Positions 12,007 to 22,100 of a DNA stretch of 64,000 nucleotides are shown here, piece after piece (position 1 is the stretch's first letter; each line of letters begins with the position of its first letter). The stretch lies in assembly GCF_001522545.3 (NCBI RefSeq), contig NC_031771.1, positions 657,553-721,552 of the forward strand. The letters run 5' to 3'. The stretch is from Parus major (lineage: Eukaryota > Chordata > Aves > Passeriformes > Paridae). Position numbers and translations under genes: made by a program. The notes below the pieces were generated by a model. The model was not told where the DNA came from, searched no databases, and saw only the letters and a program-made list of their open reading frames with translations.

Positions 12007-13144
12007 TCAGTGTCTGCTTGTGGACGGGCCATCGGGGTGATCATTCATATTATCTGCATCTGAGTCATCATCCCATGGCCCATCCATTGGATGACTTTCA
12101 ATTTGGTCATGGTCTCCAACCTGCTTGTCAGCCGGATGCTGCCTCTGAGGTAGCAGGTCACGACAAACAGTGCACCCCAGTATCTGTGGATACACATGCA
12201 TACCCTCACCCCAAAGCGATAAGGTCAAAGGGACCTTCCCACTGCTTGGTGACCAAATTCCTCACTCGAACCTTCGCTTGAGGCTGATGCGGCTCATCCG
12301 AAGCCTGCAATGAAAGGTGATGGTTCAACATGAGCAGGTTATTAGAGTTCTGTGGCACTGTGAGGTGATTGAGGGTATATAAAGCTTTGTCCAACTGACT
12401 GTGCAAGGTTGCATCTTGCATTCCCCTTTTCTGCTTCTGTAGAACTCACTTTAGTGTACCACGAGCACATTCCACAAAAGCAAGACCTGCCATAAAATGA
12501 GGGATACTGAACTTGTGTGACACACCCCACAACTGCAGGAGCTGCTGCGCCTTCTGATAGGCATAAGCAGGACCATTATCGGTCTTCACAGCAGAAGGTA
12601 TGTCTAAAACGGCAAAGGCCTGCCTCCAGTGGGCGATGACATCGCAGGTCTTTTCTCCTGTGTGAGCAGAAGCCCACATGGCAGAGTAGAAAACGTTCAC
12701 ACTGACGTGCACATACAGGAGCCAACTGAACTCGGCAACTTGAGTGATATCTATCTGCCAAACCTCCAAGGTCTTAAGGCCCATGGGGTTCACCCTTGCT
12801 GGCAAAGACGCAGCAAGTACATGACAGTTGTCACAAGACTCAACAATGTCATGGGCCTCAGCTGACATCAACTGGAACTGCTTCTGAAAGTATGTGTGTT
12901 CTGGTGGAAAAAACATGCAATGCTTTGCCTGCTTGAGCATGTCAGGCTGAGGTGCAACCCATGCTGGGTTAGCCAAATTTTCAGCCCTTGCGTTACCTTC
13001 TGCAATGAATCCTAGTAAACTGGTGTGACTCCTCACATGCAGAATGTAGTACAGATGCACCCGGGCCTGAATGGCACACCACAGGATCTTCAGTAAATGA
13101 AACAATGCAGGATTGCTGAACTCCTTCAAAACCAAATGACCCAA
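12007..13144 (-). pseudogene. pol: ERVK-1 integrase (broken)
   Basis: Integrase joins viral DNA ends to host DNA. The main open frame (12446-13144) begins with the end of RNase H and then shows an N-terminal zinc-binding region. That region has the C-x2-C pair (CDNC) and a first His, but the usual second His is not in place. The catalytic triad is visible: Asp in WQIDIT (near 12750), Asp in KTDNGP (12578-12580) and Glu in AFVECARG (near 12470). After a frameshift the C-terminal domain continues at 12007-12421, with KQWEGPFDLIA matching the retroviral C-terminal fold. Several frame breaks separate the parts, so no intact protein is made. Confidence 0.85.
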
Positions 13145-13147
13145 CTG

Positions 13148-13400
13148 CTAGGCTATGTCGGCCACATAGGCGGAATCCATGACCAGATTGAAAGGCTTCT
13201 GGGAAAATTTCTGAAATGCCATGACAGCAGCCTGTAATTCCACCAATTGGGCTGACCCATCCTCATGACTTTCCAAAACATGCCACTCAGATCCATCCTT
13301 CCAGGTAGCAATGGCCTTCTCAGTCCTCCCTGAACCATCAGTAAAGACGGTGGGTCCTTTCACAGGTTCCTGACTATTTTTGGGCCACAAAGAAATTTCA
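13148..13400 (-). pseudogene. pol: ERVK-1 RNase H (broken)
   Basis: RNase H removes the RNA strand of the RNA-DNA hybrid during reverse transcription. Visible catalytic residues are Asp in FTDGSG (13338-13340), Glu in LVELQAA and Asp in VMDSAYVA near 13170. An in-frame TAG follows shortly after. The last conserved position, normally Asp in a GNxxAD motif, reads GNARAEN beyond the stop, an Asp-to-Glu change. The frame extends upstream to 13726 through the tether (connection) region. The same domain, in a more decayed context, is found in ERVK-2 at 49541-49780. Confidence 0.85.
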
Positions 13401-14758
13401 GTGAATTTCGCCACCTGCAACAGCTGATGGCTGGGCAGGTGATAGGTGATCTGTCCAAAAAAGTTCACCAGAGCACTTTGCAGAGAAATACTGTTCACAA
13501 AGCTCCAGTCAAAGTCCTCCCACGGTACTGGAAGCACAATCTTTATGGGATCCGTACCCATCAATTGCAAACACCATTGCAAGCATTTGACAATCAAATG
13601 AGCTATCAGCTCAAACATTGCAGATGCTGTCTTTAGCAGCTGATGGGGCAGGAAGACCCATTTCACGACATGCAAGGGTTCAGACCATTTGTCATTCCAT
13701 TGGCCAGTAATACCTGTGGGATGCAAATCTGGAGTGGTAATGAAAACAGCAACATCAATGCAAGGATCAATGCAATAAACCTGACGAGCAGAAACTGCTC
13801 ACTGAACCTCCTCCAGCACCTGTTGTGCCTCCAGGGTCAGTGTCTGAGGCGACTTCAAATCAGTCTCCCTTCAACAGAGCAAACAAGGGAGACAGCTGTG
13901 CTGTGGTCAGTCCCGAATATGGAGGCAACCAAGTGATGACACCCACCAACTTTTGAACATCATTCAGTGTCTTTACCGAATGCACAAACTGCACCTCTTG
14001 ATGTTGTACTGTTTGTTCCAAAATTTTGACCCCCAAATAGTTCCAAGGAGGTTGATGCTGAACCTTTTCTGGAGCTACCTGCAGCACATGAGAATGCAGG
14101 GGACTGATCAGCTGAGGCCACCAAGATGTCATCCATATAATGCTAGAGATGTGCATCAGGAAATTGCTTGTGAACTCCAGACAGGGCTCGAGCCACATAC
14201 CATTGACAAATGGCAGGTGAATTCCGCATGCCTTGTGGCAAAACCCTCCACTGATATCTCTGTGCAGGCTCAGCATTGTTGACAGCTGGCACTGAGGAGG
14301 CAAATCTCGGTCGGTCATCGGGATGCAAAGGAATCGTGAAAAAAACAATCCTTCAGATCCACGATGAGCACTGGCCAACCAGTGGGAAGCATGGTGGGGG
14401 TTGGCATGACAACCTGCAATGTCCCCATGCTTTCCATCACAGCGTTAACTTTCCAGAGGTCTTGTGGCAACCTCCATTTCCCAGATTTCTTCTTGATACA
14501 GAAAAAAGGAGTGTTCCAGGGACTAGTCAAAGGCTCCAGATGACCCTAGTCCAACTGTTCTTGCACCAATTCACAGAGGGTGACTAGTTTATCATGAGGG
14601 AGGGGCCACTGATTCTCCCAAACGGGTTTTTCCAGCAGCCACCATAAAGTAGGTGTAGGACAGTCTGCACCCTCTAACACAGTGGCCCCCATCAAAAATC
14701 CATCCTGATACGCACTCCCCATGCAGCCAGAACATCCCTTGCCCAGAGAGCTATCCAT
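13401..14758 (-). pseudogene. pol: ERVK-1 reverse transcriptase (broken)
   Basis: The RT domains occur in order on the minus strand. An N-terminal segment (14546-14758) is followed by [15 protein letters not shown] and DLKDCFF (14315-14530). Next comes [12 protein letters not shown] (14143-14328), then HYMDD with the catalytic Asp pair at 14128-14139. A TAG stop lies at 14143-14145, one codon before HYMDD. Beyond it come APEKVQ, WNYLG and the connection domain (13860-14100). The frame changes at least three times. Length and motif order are those of a complete retroviral RT, so decay came after insertion or was inherited from a defective parent. The enzyme cannot be active. Confidence 0.88.
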
Positions 14759-14759
14759 G

Positions 14760-15080
14760 AGTCCTTAGTAATCTACGGCCAAACCATGGCATGTCTCCCT
14801 TGGGGTTTCTGACGAACACAGGCCTCCGGCTCACATAGCATTGTGCTGCTCCTGCCAACCCCGCGACAGATGTCTGCACTGGTTCCAAAGGCCACTCCGG
14901 GGGCCAGCTGGCAAACCTAACAATCGTGATGTCCGCGCCAGTGTCAAGAAGCCCATAGAACTTATCTGTGGCGGTGTCTCACCAGGGATGGACAGGGTGC
15001 AGACCCGTTCAGGACCATCTTTGGTTGTCAGGACAGCAATCCAGTGAACCTCAGGTGGCCCAGTGGACCCGAAGCCACCA
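14760..15080 (-). pseudogene. pro: ERVK-1 aspartic protease (broken)
   Basis: The retroviral protease cleaves Gag and Pol. Its active-site motif LLDTGADITI is intact in one frame, with the codons for DTGAD at 14931-14945. Flanking frames carry the WxxxL-type strand segments and the C-terminal part, but shifts and stops break it before RT. It lies directly downstream of the dUTPase, as in betaretrovirus-like pro genes. In ERVK-2 the same motif reads DTGMD. Confidence 0.8.
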
Positions 15081-15345
15081 TCTACCCACAGCCAGTTCTC
15101 AGCTGTGTGAACACAAGACAAAAGGCACAAGTTGAGCAAGCCTGGTTCCCACAGGGATAGTGACAGGGGATGTGAGCATGGAAACCATGGCATAAAATCC
15201 GCCCCGTGAAATCCGAATCAATGACTCCAAGGTGCACCACAATGCCCTGAGCAGTGACACTTGATCTCCCCACACAAGAAGAGCACTCATGCCCTCACCC
15301 ACTGGACCAAAAGCATCCAATGGAACCCTGTACATCCTGCAAGAG
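15081..15345 (-). pseudogene. ERVK-1 dUTPase domain (broken)
   Basis: dUTPase lowers dUTP and so limits uracil in viral DNA. The motif GVIDSDFTG, followed by AMVS and then IPVGTRLAQLVPF (split over two frames), is the C-terminal core of retroviral dUTPases. In this provirus it precedes the protease, the position known from betaretroviruses. Frame breaks prevent a full product. A related copy at 48120-48355 in ERVK-2 reads GDIDSDFLG and keeps one open frame over this part. Confidence 0.8.
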
Positions 15346-15420
15346 TCTTAAGACAACTGTGTCTGCCGTGCAGACATTGAGGCCTGCTGAGCCGGAGGTG
15401 CTGGCTACAAGCTGGCCAAG

Positions 15421-15702
15421 CTACATCGGCTCTGGGGTGTGAAGAGAGGCTTGTGTCTGAGCATGTCTCACCATCCCGCTCGGTTTCCTGTTTCCCAAGC
15501 CTGACAGAAGCTGGCCATTGGCATGGACCTTTGCCTTGCACACATTCACCGCATGATTTGGCCTACCACACCACGCACAGTAAAACAAAGGAATTGAGGC
15601 CGCCTGTGCCTTCTTTTTCTGCTTTGTGCTGGCCTGAGCAGTCCCCTGTTGCCACTGCCCACCCTGCAGCTTCACCCAAGCCGGCGGCAGAGTGGCAGCC
15701 AT
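15421..15702 (-). pseudogene. gag: ERVK-1 nucleocapsid part of gag
   Basis: A 93-codon open frame contains one CCHC zinc knuckle, CAWCGRPNHAVNVC (15538-15579), with C-x2-C-x4-H-x4-C spacing. A basic tail with NGQLLSG follows, similar in style to the second knuckle of class II retroviruses. Such knuckles bind the viral RNA packaging signal. Only one knuckle is seen. The frame closes at 15421, where the dUTPase-protease region starts in another frame, consistent with a gag/pro frameshift arrangement. Confidence 0.8.
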
Positions 15703-15803
15703 GGTAGATGCCTCCTCAGCAGTGACACCTGCCTCTACACAAGCCTATGCCATCTGTGGCAGCGAGGAATCACCAGGGAGCGTCCCAATGATCCTCTAAC
15801 ACA

Positions 15804-15845
15804 CAGCATTACAATTAGACCCCGCAGGGTCTAATTGTAATGCTG
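15804..15845. repeat. Perfect 19-bp inverted repeat in ERVK-1 gag
   Basis: Arms 15804-15822 and 15827-15845 are exact reverse complements around a CGCA spacer. The foldback lies at the capsid end and introduces a stop into the capsid frame. Confidence 0.9.
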
Positions 15846-16540
15846 TAATTGAGCACAAGCTGCCTTGCCACACTATCCTGCACCTGCCTCTCTACAGAAG
15901 CAGTCAGCCGATTCACAGATTGCAGAAAAGACTCATCAGCTTGCTGGACATCCATCACAAAAGGCTCCTTTGGGGCATCCAGTTCTATGGTCCGCACTAA
16001 CGCTGCCATGCCCATCTCTTTGCACTGGTCTAGCACAATAGGGTCAAAGGCAACCTGCCTACCAATATCAGCAAAGCTGTCCTTACCCAGCAGAGCCAAT
16101 CACCCGTGTGGGATCCCACTGACCCAAGGCAGTATTCTGCTGCACCACTCGACAGGCCATCTGAGCCCATTACAATTCAAAAATGTCATATTCCACCGGC
16201 TGAAGAAGAAGATGGGCTATACCCCAGGTATCAAAAGGTACCAGGACACCACCCACAAGGCCTCAAAGAGTCTGCATAATTTCATTTGACCCTAACCCAT
16301 GTTTCTCAGCTGTCTCCCGGAGATTCGCCAAAGCTTTCCAGGATAACAGCTGATGAGTCTCTGAGTCGCATCCTGAAGCACAGGGAACACCTGATAACCA
16401 TCCGGAGAAACGGCTTTGCCTGCTACACCATGGAGTCCCCCGAGACATGGCCAGGCACCTGGCTGGAAGACAACACAGCAGTGCCTGGTGCTGTAGCTGC
16501 CATAGCACCAGCAGAACCAGTGGAGTCATCCCCACCTCCT
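15846..16540 (-). pseudogene. gag: ERVK-1 capsid part of gag
   Basis: Two frames carry capsid signatures. The frame at 16263-16535 has WKALANLRETAEKHG followed by SNEIMQTL, matching the start of class II capsids. The frame at 15815-16099 contains the major homology region, QADESFLQSVNRLTASVE, followed by ARQLVLN. Capsid forms the core shell. Stops and shifts separate the two halves (about 16100-16262). The capsid region is absent from ERVK-2. Confidence 0.78.
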
Positions 16541-17917
16541 AGGGGGATGCGCTCAGAATCACAGCCAGCTACCTCGTCAACCTTGGCCCTCACCACCTCC
16601 CAAAATCGTGCCTGGTCCCACAGCCACACAGTCATTTGGCAGGGGGGCAAAGTCCACAGGCCAGCCAAAGAAGCCCCAGCAGCTCGGGGCCCCTTGCCCT
16701 TGGCGGCCATCAGCTTCGTGACTGTGGCATCACCGCCTGAGCCAAGAGTAAACAACGCAGGACCCCGATCTGCTACAGCCATCTCGGCCATAGGAGATGG
16801 CACGTATGTCCCCGCTTCAATCACGGCTTTCAATGATGCCCAGGAACCTGAGGCATGGCGGGGTGGAGCCAGCTTGGCAAGGCCCACCCCCAGCGTGGGG
16901 GGAGACAGAAGCGCAGGGAGAAGCACGTCCCGCGGAGCCATGGCACCGTGCTGTTTCACAGGCAGAGAGTGTCCCAGGCTCGCAGGAGGGGAAACGTGCA
17001 CAATGGAACTGTCAGAAGCCAGCCCGGTGTCTGTGCCACACACAGCACCACCCTCCCACGCTTAACGCATCTTGCACGGGAGCAGTGTTTGGGATTGCCC
17101 CCATCAGCATCTCCCCAGGGACACAAATCCCAAGAACCAGCTCTTCAGGGAGTGGCACAGGCCCCCCCCCGCCCCAATAGAACAGGGACTGCATGCGCAT
17201 GCACGGCCGCCAGCACGGAGCCTGGGCTCGCCCTGTCCCTCACCGTGGGATATGGTACAGCCCAGCCACAATAGGCACATGGGACCGTCCCTGACACCAC
17301 CTCCAGGGGCGGCGCAGCCTCCCATTCAGGCAGCTTCCTGTCACTTTGCGCCGGGAACGCACGCAGAGGAGGTGACCTTGCCCCAGGCTTATGCTCCTGG
17401 GGCGCCAGGTGAGGCGGGGTCATGCCCACCTGCTCTGCGGTGCCCCCAATGGCCCGCTGGCTGGGACCCAACCCACCGGGGTCTCCAGCAACCCGAGGGG
17501 AGCCAACCTCGGAACTCAAGACACAGCTTTCCCCCAGCTCTGCATCACAGGGGGAGAGGGAAAGCTCCGCTCCGCTCCCAAAGCTGGAGTCTGAGCCATC
17601 CTTCTTATCCAGGTCAGAGAACACGGCCACTGACCTGGCAGAAGAAGATGTGCAGATGTTCAGAGCGCAGTCACACTGCTGCCAGATCAGCAGAAGCCGG
17701 GCCAGGTTGGCATCATACGCCACGTGTATATACCTAATGCGTCCCAAAATGGCTTAGAGAAAAACGTCTCAACCATAGGGAAAAACCCTTCAGCTCTCCC
17801 ATAAGCATACAACCGCTGAAAATCAGCATCCGAAACATCAGTCTATTCCTGATCAAATACAGCATGCCAAACCCCCACAGCCAGGGCTTCCATCGGGGAA
17901 AACCCGATGGCAGCCAT
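16423..17917 (-). pseudogene. gag: ERVK-1 matrix and proline-rich spacer of gag
   Basis: The start codon at 17917 lies about 60 bases after the 5' LTR, equivalent to 46652 in ERVK-2. The first residues match ERVK-2 gag (phrases like DVSDADF and GFFPMVE), but an in-frame TAG occurs after about 25 codons. The rest (frames at 17145-17747 and 16423-17043) is rich in Gly, Ser, Pro and Ala, as in the linker between matrix and capsid. The GC-rich composition gives long overlapping frames on both strands; only the minus strand is meaningful. Confidence 0.72.
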
Positions 17918-17958
17918 GGTCCAGGACTGGACACGACACTTCTGCTGTCACCTGCAAT

Positions 17959-17976
17959 ACCCGTCAAAGGTCATCA
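17959..17976 (-). other. ERVK-1 primer-binding site
   Basis: Two bases after the 5' LTR the minus strand reads TGATGACCTTTGACGGGT. It aligns with TGGTGACCCCTGACGTGT of ERVK-2, which resembles the tRNA-Trp site used by alpharetroviruses. The copy here has decayed. Confidence 0.65.
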
Positions 17977-17978
17977 GA

Positions 17979-18261
17979 TGTCACTGTCAGACACGAAATG
18001 ATACACACAGACGCAGCTCCAAGTGTGATGAAACAAGAAGTTTATTTTGTTCTTTCAGTTTTTATAGGTTTTCGACAATGACCAGGGATTGGATAGTAAG
18101 GTTACCACCTTCCCAACCACACTGGCCGTGAGAGTCGTCCTTCAAAAGGCATATCTTTAATAGAATGTATAAACACCTATGTTTATAGTGTTTGTATATT
18201 TGCTGGGAAAGTGGCTAGAAATTATGAAAACAATATCAGAGGCCTGATTCTCAGGGCAACA
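17979..18261 (-). repeat. ERVK-1 5' LTR
   Basis: The 283-bp LTR starts TGTTGCCC at 18261 and ends CAGTGACA at 17979. It has a CCTATAAAA box and an AATAAA signal (plus strand near 18030-18075). It ends against AAAAGA, the target duplication. Confidence 0.88.
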
Positions 18262-18267
18262 AAAAGA

Positions 18268-19096
18268 CAACATGGAAACACCAAAGTCAGTAAAGAAAGA
18301 GTCAAGCCTTAGATGGAATGAAAATGAAGAAATGCCTAATGGGGCTGAAATATTCTTTTGATAAGGCCATGAAGATAGACAATATATATACTAAATATAT
18401 ACTAAAAGATCCCCTTTAAATAATGAAAAGAGTGTGGGGGGATGAAGAATTCAAACTCTAGATGTGCGCAGAAGCATCCATTAATGAAGCCAAGCAGATG
18501 TTGAAGTAGCTGTGATCTCATGAGAAGCTTGAACAGAGAGAGATGAGCGTGATGAAGACCCTTTGCCCCAGGGAGAGAAGAAGAAAACCTCTGTTCCCAG
18601 AGATGATCACAGAGACAGACTTTGCCTTTTAACAACTCATCCTTAAATAATACCCCATGAGTCCATGGCCCATGGACACACCTCTGGAAGGACTGTGAAA
18701 ATGGGAGGATTTTCATGATGGCAGAACTTTTTCTGGGCTGCTGCTATTCATAGAAATAAAAAGCCACAAGAGAACTGTTTCTTGTGGAAAAGTCTCCATG
18801 GCATGGCAAGAGAAAACTCCTCTCCCTACAAGAGCTGATGAAAGACTATTGTATAGTTGGTACTGCTTTATCATCCCAGGTTTTGTCTCTACATTGTCTG
18901 TTGGGAAACGGAGAAGTTGGTTAGGGGGAGGAAAGATATTCTGGAGGTTTTCTTCTGATGCTTCTTATTCTAGTAGTCCTGGTAATAAAGTTTCTTTATA
19001 CCTTTTAAGCCTGTTTTGCCCTTCTCCTAATTCATATCTCACTGCAAGATATGAGTAAGTGCATTGGTGATTTTAGCCAGTGCTAAACCCACCACA
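18268..19096 (+). mobile_element. Solo ERVL LTR, right part (poly(A) half)
   Basis: This continues the LTR that begins at 10311. It carries the poly(A) signal AATAAA (18984-18989) and a T-rich U5-like tail, and ends in AAACCCACCACA at 19096. It is followed by GGAAC, the second copy of the 5-bp target duplication. Bases 18402-18716 match the minus-strand copy at 555-910, which confirms family membership. An AT-rich run (18380-18410) is simple sequence. Confidence 0.85.
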
Positions 19097-19101
19097 GGAA
19101 C

Positions 19102-22100
19102 ATGTATGATGCAGGAGTCAGAATCTTTGGTAATATTATCTGAGACTTTCAGAGCAGAACTACTGAAGATCAGCTGAGATAAGAACAATGAAGTTGACAG
19201 TAGACACTGTCAACTCTTGGATTTTTGGGCCCTGGAACATGAGTCATGACTTAGCTCATTTCTATTAAAGATGATGAGAAGAGGTAGGTACAAAGCTTGC
19301 ATCAGGTGACAAATGGCATGCCAGACCACCTGCTCTTAGAGCATTTCCCAGAGGAAAGATACCGGTGTCAAAAGTTTATTTTTTTTTTCTGCTTTTCAGA
19401 TGAAAAGCTTCATGTAGCTCAAGTCAGAAAATGGTAGTCACTGCTGAACTGCAAATTAGACCAGAACATCTCTGAGTAAATTATGTATCTAAAACTGAGA
19501 GCTGCAGTAAACCCTTTGAATTTTATCTGAATCTTGAAAGTCATCAATGGATGAAAGATTTCAGCATATCTGATCATTATCTTTTATTTTTTTAATGAAA
19601 TGAGAGAGAAGTAAGGAGAGGTTCCTTTCAAAAGTGTTGAACTTTGGCCTTGGGCTGGCTGTTCAGAACAGATGTCATATTAAAATGAATGTCAGTATTC
19701 TAATCAAGGCAAATGAGCCTCAGAACAGTGCAAGCTCATTTTTTTCTTTTACCTCACTATTTATATGGATCTGCGCTGTGATTTTCCAGTGCTTATGACA
19801 GAAATACTGGTTTTCCCTGTAGTGCTAGTTTGTGTCCTTCTGCATGCTAATGCAATATTCCATTTCTAATTTGAAGAGAATATATTAGCGAATACATGAG
19901 GCTATCATTCCTCTGTGAATGTGAATCCAGCCATGCAGAAACCTTGAGGTTTATCATAAACAGGTCAGCTTCTGGTCATTCTTCATTTAAAATTCAATTT
20001 AAATACTTTCTAATTTAAGTGTCTACTTTGTCTTCTGCCTTTCAGCTTTGATGCACATTTTTTTTGGAAAAGCTTGATATTTACTGTTGGCGGTAAGGAT
20101 GGATGATAGTGCTGTTTGCATTTGTCAGCTAATATTTTTCTAACATTGACATTTTCTTTATGAATAGGAGGTGTATTTTACATGAAGTATTTGTCTTGAT
20201 TAGGATTTCAAATAGAGTTTCAGTGCCTTTTCTGGACAGGGACTATAGATTTCTGCATTTAGTTTTTCCTTCTCTTTCTGGCATGGGTGCACAGATTGTG
20301 GTGCAGTCCAAAAACATGACAAAGATCTTCACATGCACTATATTCAAATTCTACTCTAATTGCCCTTTTTTCTGAACACAGAGGGGTGGGTGATGTTGTG
20401 AAACTCATGTACAGGATGCTGGGCTCAATGAGAATATGACAGTCTGCTAGAGGAGTTTTATTTCTGTTTTCAAAGTGAAAGTAGGGGACATTGTAAGGTC
20501 TTTTAGGAGATCAAGTAGGTTAAGTTAATGATGTAATCAAACCATATCTGTACAGCTCTTTACCTGCCACAGTGTGCATAAAATACAAATAGTCTCCCTC
20601 TCTGATCCTTAAGGCTTGGATGTGAAAAATTGTTTACCTACCTTACCAGGCCTGGTGACCTTGGTACCAAAGTATTCAGATGAGCAAGTACTACCTGGTG
20701 CTTACCAGAGGGAGGAGAGTGGAAAAAGGCAAATTCTGGGGTGCCTAAGCAGGAAATGGACAGCAAGCACCCCAGTGATGGGGTTAGGATGAACTGGTTT
20801 GGGTGTGCAGAACATGACTAGCACTGGGTGATGCTGATCTGAGTGATCTCCCTTCCTGCTTCTTCCCATGGTTGAAAATGTGGATGATTTTCAGTGGTCA
20901 GGAAGGTTGTCCTTGCACAGGAGCCACATCTGCAATACTTGTTGATTTTTCCCATACTGTGTGGTTCAGAGTTGCCATGTCACAAGCCCAAATGTGTTCA
21001 GGTGATCTTGGTAGAACAGGAAGGCAGAATAATGTCCATACTATGGAAGAATGTTGGGTTGCTGCTGACATTTGGCATTAGACTGGGGATGTCAAGGAGA
21101 GAACAGCCCTTCTTTTTGACCCTGAGACTAGGCACTGGAGTTAGAGTCAACTAAGGTATCGCTCTCCTTCCAATTTGCTTTTTACTGTTTTCAGATTTTG
21201 CATTTTTAAAGTTGATTTTTTCTTCAAGGATTTCTTGTGTTGGAATAAAGAAATTGTAGTTTTGAAGTGTATATCTGTTTGCTTTGGGCTAATCTCAGGG
21301 TAATGTACAATTGCTTGGGGATCTGAGAAATAAGACATAAGTCAATAATATTTTTCTGTTTTGTTATATGTTATAAGCAAATTCATGTCACTCTTATAAT
21401 ATCCTTATACACTTGTATTTTAAAGAGAATTTTCTCTTAGTCTCTTTATATTATTCACAATGCTTTGATATCTGTGTGTCAAAGAATTTCAGGGAAAACC
21501 CTACAGTGCAGTTGAGGGCAAATGTCAAACATTTTATCTCCAAAAGCAAATTTTTTTCATTAAGATATAAATAAGATTGTGGATTATATTTGAAATTAGT
21601 TCTCTTTTATTTAGAATCTATTTGAGAGAAACCATAACCATGGTTGTGTTTTACAGAATAATATTACAACACAGTTTCTCTTTACCTCTGTAGACATCAG
21701 TGATCATAGTGAATCATATTAAATTAATCCTGCACCTTTTGACATTCATGGGAACATTTCCACTGGATACAGTGAAGCCAAAATCTATCTAATACATTTT
21801 ACATTGGATGATACAGTTTAAACACAGGTGAACCTGTTTCCTGCCAACACTGTATTATTGAAAAGCCACTCAGGCTATTCACGAGTCTTCACAGAAATAT
21901 AGTGAACACCGTTTACTTCTATCTTTAGCACACATTTTATATTGGTTTACATTCTCTCTCCTGTACACAAGGATATTGTTTTTCTTTCATTCTCTCTGCT
22001 TCAGGAGAGTTTCAAGGACTTTGGCCTTTAATATCGTCAGTTATACCAAAGACTGGTTTGTGCAGACAGGCTTTTACTAAAATATCATGCCCACCTTCTG

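Larger units (their letters stand above)
10922..18261 (-). mobile_element. ERVK-1: env-less class II endogenous retrovirus, full span
   Basis: This is a 7.3-kb minus-strand provirus with two LTRs (17979-18261 as 5', 10922-11198 as 3'), flanked by a perfect 6-bp duplication AAAAGA at 10916-10921 and 18262-18267. In sense order it holds the primer-binding site, gag (start codon at 17917, capsid, zinc knuckle), dUTPase, protease, reverse transcriptase, RNase H and integrase, then about 800 bp with no env, then the polypurine tract. Six-base duplications, a dUTPase ahead of protease and the nucleocapsid style point to a class II (alpha/beta-like) lineage. Every gene is broken by stops or frameshifts. 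By eye the LTRs differ at about 25 positions in 280, so the insertion is old compared with ERVK-2. It sits inside an ERVL LTR. Confidence 0.92.

Noticed and set aside
16286..17737. Plus-strand frames of 127-259 codons
   Set aside because: Antisense shadows of the ERVK-1 gag spacer.
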